NCBI GenBank assembly: GCA_002633025.1
Contig: NMRB01000188.1
Span: 105,360 to 169,359, forward strand
Length of the DNA stretch: 64,000 nucleotides
Reading direction: 5' to 3'
Origin: Notospermus geniculatus
Taxonomy: Eukaryota > Nemertea > Pilidiophora > Heteronemertea > Lineidae
The position numbers were made by a program, and so were the translations under genes. Numbering within the stretch: position 1 is the first letter of the stretch; the number at the start of each line of letters is the position of its first letter. Below are positions 12,801-21,800 of the stretch, piece after piece. Below the pieces are notes generated by a model. The model had not been told where the DNA came from. It worked only from the letters and a program-made list of their open reading frames with translations, and did not search any database.

Positions 12801-15800
12801 CGCAGAGCTACTTGAAACAGGCGTTGGAGACATGCTCATTGATGATTCCAAACTTGATGATGTTGAAAGTGTTGACTCTAAACTTGAAGACAGGAATCCA
12901 GAACTTGAGACTGCAGAGCTACTAGAAACAGGTGCTGATGTCATACCTATTGAAGATTCCACACTTGATGATATGGATGCTGATGACTCCACAGTTGACG
13001 ACATCAATCCAGAGCTTGAGACTGCAGAACTACTTGAAACAGGTGCTGAAGACATGCTCATTGAAGACTTCATACTTGATGACATCAGCATTGTGGTCTC
13101 CAGACTTGAGGACAGAAATCCAGAACTTGAATCTGCAGTGCTACTAGAAACAGGCACTGAAACTGTAGAGCTTCTAGAAGCAGGTGCTGAAGACACGCTC
13201 ATTGATGATTCCAAACTTGACGATGCTGATGCTGTTGACTTTAGGCTTGAAGACAGGAATCCGAAACTTGAGACTGCAGATCTACTAGAAACAGGCACAT
13301 ATGACATACTCATCGAAGATTCCAGACTTGGTGATGTCAGCATTGAGGATTCCAGACTTGAGGACATGTATCCAGAACTTGAAACCGTAGAGCTAATAGA
13401 AACAGGCACCAATGACACACTTGTTGAAGATGCCACACTTGATACAGACATGGATGATTCCAAACTTGATGACATCATTTCAGAGCTTGAGATTATATAG
13501 GTACTAGGAACAGGTGCCAATGTCATACTAGGCCTAACTGAAAATTCCACACTTGATGATACGGATACTGATGACTCCAGACTTGATGACATCAATCCAG
13601 AACTTGAGATGGCAGAGCTATTTGAAACAGATGCCGATGATATACTCATTGAAGACTTGATACTTATTGATGCTGATATTGATGACTCCAAACTGGAAGA
13701 CAGGGATCCAGAACTTGAAACTGCCGAGCTACCAGAAACAGGCACCGATGACATACTGACTGAAGACTCCATACTTGGTGATGTCAGCATTGAAGTCTCC
13801 AGAATCGAGGATAGGAATCCAGAACTTGCAGTTGTAGAGCTAATAGAAACAGGTGCCGGTGACATGCTTATTGAAGATTCCATACTTGATGGCATCAACA
13901 TTGTAGTGTCCAGACTTGAGGCCAGGAATCTAGAACTTGAAACTACAGTGCTACCGGTACTAGAAACACGCGCTGTAGACATGCTCATTGATGATTCCAA
14001 ACTTGATGATGCGGATACTGTTGACTTCAGACTTGAGGATAAGAATCCAAAACTTGAAACTGCAGAGCTACCAGGAACAGGCACCGATGACATACTCACT
14101 GAAGACTCCATAGTTGACGACATCAACATTGAGGTCTCCAGACTTGAGGACGTGAATCGACTTGGAACTGTAGAGCCACTAGAAACAGGCGCCAACGACA
14201 CCCTTGTTGAAGATGCCACACTTGATACAAATATGGATGATTCCAGCCTTGGGCTTTTAGAGGTACCGGTACTAGGAATAACAGGCGTCGATGACATACT
14301 TTTTGTAGACTCCATAACTGATGATGGTGATATTGACGACTCCAGACTTGAAGACGTCAATCCAGAGCTTGAGACTGAAGAGCTACTAGGAACAGGCGCA
14401 GATGACATACTCAATGAAGACTCCATACTTGATGACATGAACGTTGAGGATTCCAGACTCGAGGACAGGAATCTAGAACTCAGAGCCGTAGAGCTACTAG
14501 AAACAGGTGCCGATGACATACTCATTGAAGACTCCACCACACTTGATGACATCAACATTGAGGTCTCCAGACCTGAAGACATGTATCCAGAACTTGAAAC
14601 TGCAGTGCTACTACTAGTCACAGGTGCTGCTGACACAGTCATTGATGACATCAACACTGAGGACTCCAGACTTGAGGACATGAATCCAGAACTTGAGACT
14701 GCCGAGATACTAGAAACAGGTGCCGATGACATACATGTACCCATTGAAGACTCCATACTTGATGGCACCAAAATTGAAGACTCCTGACTTGAGGACAGCA
14801 ATGCAGAACTGCTGGAAAATGGTGCTGAAGACATTGATGATTCCAGACTTGATGATGCTGATATTGTTGACTCCAGATCTGAGGACAATAATTCAGAGCT
14901 TAAGACGTCAGAGCTGCTGGAAAATGACACTGATGACATACCAATTGAAGACTCCATACTTGACATCAACATTGAGGACTCCAGACTTGACGTCATCAAT
15001 CCAGAGCTTGAGACTGCAGGGGTACTAGAATCAGTTGCTGATGACATGCTCATTGAAGACTCCATACTTGATGACATCAATATTGAAGTATCCAGACTTG
15101 AGGACAGGAATCCAGAACTTGAAACTACAGAGATACTAGAAACAGGTGCCGATGGCGTACTCGTTGAAGTCTCCACACTTGATGACATCAACATTGAAGT
15201 CTCCAGACTTGAAGACATGTATCCAGAACTTGAAACTGCAGCGCTACTGGACACAGGTGCTGGTGACACAGTCATTGATGACTCCGTAGTTGATGACATC
15301 AACACTGAGGACTCCCGACTTGAAGACATGAATCCAGAACTTGAGACTGCAGAGATACTAGAAACAAGTGCCGATGGCATACTCGTTGAAGACTCCATAC
15401 TACTTGATGGCATCAAAATTGAGGACTCCAGACTTGAAGACAGCAATGCAGAACTTAAGACAGCAGAACTGCTTGTAATTGGTGATGATTCCAGACTTGA
15501 TGATGCTGATATTGTTGTCGGCAGACTTGAGACCAATAATTCAGAGCTTAAGACGTCAGAGCTGCTGGAAAATGGTACTGGTGACGTACCAATTGAAGAC
15601 TCCATACTCGATGACATCAACATTATTGAGGACTCCAGACTTGAGGACATCAATCCAGAGCTTGAGATTGTAGAGATACTAGAATCAGTTGCTGATGACA
15701 TGCTCACTGAAGACTCCATACTTGATGACATCAACATTGAATTGTCCAGACTTGAGGACAGCAATGCAGAGCTTAAGACAGCAGCACGGCTGGAAAATGG

Positions 15801-18800
15801 TGCTGAAGACATTGATGATTCCAGACTTGATGATGCTGATATTGGTGTCTCCAGACTTGAGGACAATAATTCAGAGCTTAAGATGTCAGAGCTGCTTGAA
15901 AATGGTACTGATGACATATCAATTGAAGACTCCATACTTGATGACATCAACATTGAGGACTCCAGACTTGAGGACAGGAATCCAGCACTTAAGACATCAG
16001 AGCTGCTAGAAAGTAGTACTGATGAAATAGTCATTGAAGACTCCATGCTTGATGATGCTGATATTGATGATTCCAGAGTTGACGATGAGGACAAGCTTGA
16101 TGCTGAAAAGAAGACCTATGATTGAAGTTATGTCGGATGGGAAGTTAGTCGTGCATCTTTCAATTCTCAAAAGAATTCAAATTTGGTCTAATGTTTTGTG
16201 TATATGCAACTATGATTTACTGCTCACAAAAAGATGTGCGTTAATGTTGTTACCATTTAGGTAAAATCTGAAAGCCAGTTCGAAAAGCAAACATTATAGG
16301 ACTATAATACACTTACCTGATATAATACTGCTGAAGATACTGCTGCTTCCACGGAGGGAACTGTCTCCATCTGCCAGTGAAGTTGATGGTACTATACTAC
16401 TGGAACTGAAGATCATGCTTGATGTCGTTGACGTCATCCTGATGCCCGAGGAACTTGAAAATATAATGCTGGATTCAGAGGATGGCAGGCGTCCACTGGA
16501 ACTAAGTAACACATTCGTACTTGACATCGGTGGAGAACTAGAGAAGGTGAAACTGCTGCTGGAACTAAGGTCAAAGCTTGAACTTGATGGTAGTAATCCG
16601 CTGAAACTACTCTCTAAGCTCGAGCTGGTGGCTGAGCTTGGTTGTATCACTTCGCTCGAACTAAAAGCTAAACTCGATCCAGTAAATCCAGTGGAGCTTA
16701 ATTCAGACCTTGAGCTTGAAGGGAGCAATCCACTGGAGCTAAATTCAAAGCTTGAGCTTGTTTGCAGTTCACTGGAACTTAATCCAAAGCTTGAACTGGA
16801 TTGTATCAATCCATTCGAACTTAACTCGAGACTTGAACTGGACTGTAGCAATCCAGCTGAGCTTGATTCAAAGCTTGAACTTGAAGGAAGCAATCCACTA
16901 GAACTGAATTCTATGCTTGAACTTGATGGAAGCAGTTGGCTAGAACTTAACACAAAGGTTGAACTTGAAGATATCAATCCACTGGAACTGACTTGAAGAC
17001 TGGAACTGGACGGTAGCAATCTACTGGAGCTAAATTCAAAGCTTGAGCTGGACGGAAGCAATTCACTGGTGCTAAATTCAAAGCTTGAACTTGATGGTAG
17101 CAATCCACTGGAACTGAATTCAAAGACTGAACTTGATGGTAACACCCCACTGGAACTAAATCCGAAGCTGGAACTGGATTGATCCTGAACAGAACTTGGT
17201 TTTGTGACTTCACTTGAACTAAAGGCGAAACTGGATCCAGTTGATGGTAATACTGCACTTGGACTCAATTGAAAGCTTGAGCTTGATGGTAGCAATCCGC
17301 TTGAACTAAATTCAAAGCTTGAACTTGATGGTAGCAATCCGCTGGAGCTAAATTCAAGGCTTGAACTTGATGGTAACAATCCACTGGAACTGATTGCAAA
17401 GATTGAACTTGATGGTAGCAGTTGACTAGAACTTAATTCAAAGCTTGAACTTGATGGGAGGAGTCCACTAGAACTGGATTCAAAGCTCGGACTTGATGGT
17501 CGCAATCCACTTGAGCTAATTTGAAAGCTTGCACTTGATGGTAGCAGTTGATTAGAACTTAAGAAAAAGCTTGAACTTGTAGAAAGCAAACCACTGGAGC
17601 TGAATACAAAGTTTGAACTTGATCTCAGCAGTTCGCTGGAACTTAATCCAAAGATTGAACTGGATGATAGCAATCTGCTTGACCTAGATTCAAAGCTTGA
17701 ACTTGATGGTAGCAGTTGACTAGAACTTAAGCCGAAGCTGAAAGTTGATGGTAGCAATCCACTGGAGCTGAATTCCAAGCTTGAACCTGATGGTAACAGC
17801 CCACTGGAGCTTACTTCAAAGCTTGAACTTGATGGTAACAGCCCCCTGGAGCTTACTTCAAAGCTTGAACTTGATGGTAACAGCCTACTTGAACTGAACC
17901 CAAAACTTGAATTTGAAGGAAGCAATCCACTTGCGCTAAATTCAAAGCTTAAACTTGATATCAGCAGTTGACTAGAACTCAATCCAAAGCTTGAACTGGA
18001 TGGCAGCAATCTGCTTGAGCTTGATGCAAAGCTGGAACTTGAAGAAAGCAAACTAGAACTGAATTCAATGCTTGAACTTGGTGGTAGCAATCGACTCGAA
18101 CTCAACCCAAAACTTGAACTTGAAAATATCAATTCACTGGAAATGAATTGAAAGCTTGAACTTGATGGTAGCAGTTGATTAGAATTTAAGCCGAAGCTGG
18201 AAGGTGATGGTAGCAATCCACTGGAGCTGAATTCCAAGCTTGAACCTGATGGTAACAGCCCACTGGAGCTTACTTCAAAGCTTGAACTTGATGGTAACAG
18301 CCCACTTGAGCTTACTTCAATGCTTGAACTTGATGGTAACAGCCCACTTGTGCTTAATTCAAAGCTTGAACTTAATGGGAACAGTCCACTGGAGCTGACT
18401 TTAAAGGTACTTGATGGTAGCAGTCGACTTGATCTTGAGCCATAGCTTGAACTTGAAGGAAGTAATCCACTGGAGCTAAATACAAGGTTTGAACTGGAGC
18501 TTAATACAACGTTTGAACTGGATGGAAGCAATCCACTGGAACTAAATTCAAAGCTACTTGAACTGGACGGTAGCAATCCACTGGAGCCAAATTCAAAGCT
18601 TGAACTAGATTGATCCAGAAACGGACTTGGTTTTATCACTTCATTTGAACTAAAAGCAAAACTTGATCCAGTTGACGGTAATTGTGCACTTGAACTTAAT
18701 TCAAAGCTTGAGCTTGATGGTAAGAGTCCACTAGAACTAGACTCAAAACTTGAACTGGACAGTAAGCTTCCACTGGAAATTATGTCGAAACTGGAGCCAT

Positions 18801-21800
18801 TTGATGAACTCTCAAACGTGAGACTAGATCCAGTTGAAGGTAATGGTGCACTGGAACTGAAGTCAAAACTTGAAAATGCCTCACTACTGGAAGAACTGTC
18901 AATAATGGAACTAGATCCTGAGGGTGGGAGCTTTCCACCGGAGCTAAATTCGAAATTAGAGCTTGAAAATGCACGAGAACTGTCAAATATAAAGGTAGTT
19001 GAACTGTCAAAACTGAAGCTGGATAGTGCAGCGCTGCTTGAAAATAATGTCACACTAGATGACATTGAAAGTGATGGAAGCAATGGCGAGTCTGTAAAAC
19101 TTAAAGTACTAGTTCTTTCTTTTGAGATATCACTTTGGCTTTGACTAGAAGATGACGACGCCATGCTGGCACTCAGGGAACTGGAAGAGGCACTGATCTG
19201 ACTGGATACGGCTGACTTATCATCATTTTTGCTCATGTCATTGAGTATTAATAAAGATGGTGTCATGGAGAATTGTGCAGAGTCAAAACTGGTCATTATG
19301 GAAGATCCACTGGATGAATACGAGAATGAACTTGCTCTTGAGGGCATGATCAGGCTTGATAAGTCCACTGTAGGATCATGGGATATTGATTGCGATCTCA
19401 CAGAATTCGTGTTGAGCGTCTGAATATCTGAAATGAGAGAAAGGAAAATGTGCAGTATGGACGACAAATTGACCACGAGTGAAGTGGAAAAACACTGGAT
19501 ATGTTTTGACATATTAGAACGTGTGCAGACCACAACTGAAATGAGAGAAGAAAATAATGGGTCAATACGGATAACAGAGAGGGCAAAAGTGGAGCGGGCA
19601 CACCCAGACAGATATTCAGTCCATTGCTTCTGCTTTTTATGCTTAAAGTAAATATTCTATATTTGATTGCGCCGCTCCATAAAAAACTATAAGCCGGATT
19701 TTTTGTTAAGTTCAGACTGATAAGTTATCAAAGTTCATTGGCCAATCATTTTGATAACCTTACTTCTTGTCACGAGCTGACAATTATGTGATCATCTTAT
19801 CTTTAAGATTTTTTTAAATAGAATTAGTGTGTGTACATATGCCTACGTACAAGCTCACATCATCCAATGTGTCATGGTGGTTGTCAAACAGCATTAATTG
19901 GTCTCATCAATAATTCAAATTGTCATTAGATATAACAGGACTCATTGATTGGCAACGAAAACACAGAATGTGGTTGGGAAACACATTGATAAAGAGCAAT
20001 TCACAACCTCTGTATGAAGTGAGGAGGACTGCATGGTGAATTTCTTCAATTGGGCAATTGACAGCTGAGGGAAAGTGTCAAAAGTGGTGAACTCCGGCTG
20101 GGTGTAGATGCGCCTGCATTTTGCCAACAATGCATTTGGAGGTTGTGGGCTGAGTTCACCCAGGTTTCTCTTATGAGCAACCCCCTTCGCTGGATGCTTG
20201 CTGGGGTATTTTTCAAACAAATGAAAATTATGCCTTTTTCGCTTGTAATCTGTATGGCCATGGAATATTTGTTCATCTTCCTGCATTTGGGCTGACCAGT
20301 AGGCCGATATTGAACCAAGCTATTAGGAAGGTTTAGAAATCAAACGATAAACGTAAACTTTACGACATAACACAACGTTATTTTTCATTCACCAGATTTT
20401 ATGTTGCATTTTCGGTTCAAAAACGTTAACCTTTACATTTATCGTTTGATTTCTAAACTTCCCTATTTTCTGACATTTAACAGGCAGTAGGCCTATACAC
20501 TGGGCCAAGCTTTTTTCTGACAAGCCTGCTCAGGCTGTGCAAGCTAGGACAATATTGGGATCCTAAGGACAAAATGATATTAATGGACTCTTGTCCATTA
20601 TACTTTTAGGCCCTATCCCTGAACTATGCACATACATGAACACAGGGTAGATTACTTGCGTAAATCCTAATCCATGTGGGCGAGGAGACGTCATGAGGAT
20701 CAAGTTAACGCCCATGGGATGGCATTTAACCTCATAGCATAGCATTAGCATTAGGCCCTTAATACATTCATATGCAGCTTTACCCCATTATGGGTAAACA
20801 TAGGCCTACCCAGCTGGTGAGTGGACAAAACACTTCGGCACAACAAAAGTTCGGTTCAGGTTTTGATTCACATTCTTCTAACAAAAAGGTTGAGTTGTCT
20901 TAGCAACAGGCAAATAATCAGTAAGGGCATTAATGAGGTATGAAAATATAATAAGTGGTTTGTGCAAAGTCACAGAGGCCCATCGACTTTTATTTTGAAA
21001 AATGACGCAAGAAGAAATTACATGGAATACGTGTATTTGGTGTATGGGTGTTTCCTGACGGCTACAAAATTACAAAGAAACTTTATCACCACTTTTTATA
21101 GATGTGGACATAATATCAGGTCATTTGAATTTAAATCTTTGTTTTCAATAAATCAAAAAATGAAATGACTTCGCCCTCGCGCTCTGATTTGGCATTACAA
21201 GAATCGGAGAAAGAGCGCATCACGAAAAAAAAGCGGGAGAAGAATAATCAGCGTAGGACATGCAAGATGTGGGTATCATTTTCTAATGACAACATGATTT
21301 ATTAACAGCAATCTTATAGGCCTACACAGTCTGATTTACTTGACAGGTATTGTCTTATTGAACAATTCAGAAATTGCAGCAGATGTGTGTGATTCTTCCA
21401 TATATGTATGCTATTCAAAGCGTTCGCGACGGTATATAAAGCAATAAATATCAGGAGATATCCACCATTAATCTGTCAATATATTCATTATGAAGATATT
21501 CTTTTATGCAACATGAAATGCATTAGGAAAGTCGCTGTTTCCCTAGCAGCTATCGTTGATTGTTGGAATACCTGACCAACAAAATGTGGTTACTCAATTT
21601 TTGAGAGATCTCCATTTCAAAACATCAAAGTGCTTGTTTGGGAGTGTGCTTTGTATTTTTGGCATGTCGCCATATATCCTTGGGGAAATCACCTCATAAC
21701 GATATACACCCAAAAATGTATCGGTGAACACTAACCCATAATAACATAAACTCATTAGGCCTAGATAATATGAAAATAGAAATTCAGCAGAGAATAACTG

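Noticed and set aside
11269-16125. Long plus-strand reading frames (up to 546 codons) rich in Asp, Glu, Leu
   Set aside because: They are the exact complement of the Ser-rich repeat exon 3. The minus strand has one uninterrupted 4.9-kb frame with correct splice sites and phases; the plus frames are broken and lack them.
16415-19144. Plus-strand Leu/Glu-rich frames over exon 2
   Set aside because: Same cause: complement of Ser/Phe/Leu repeat codons.
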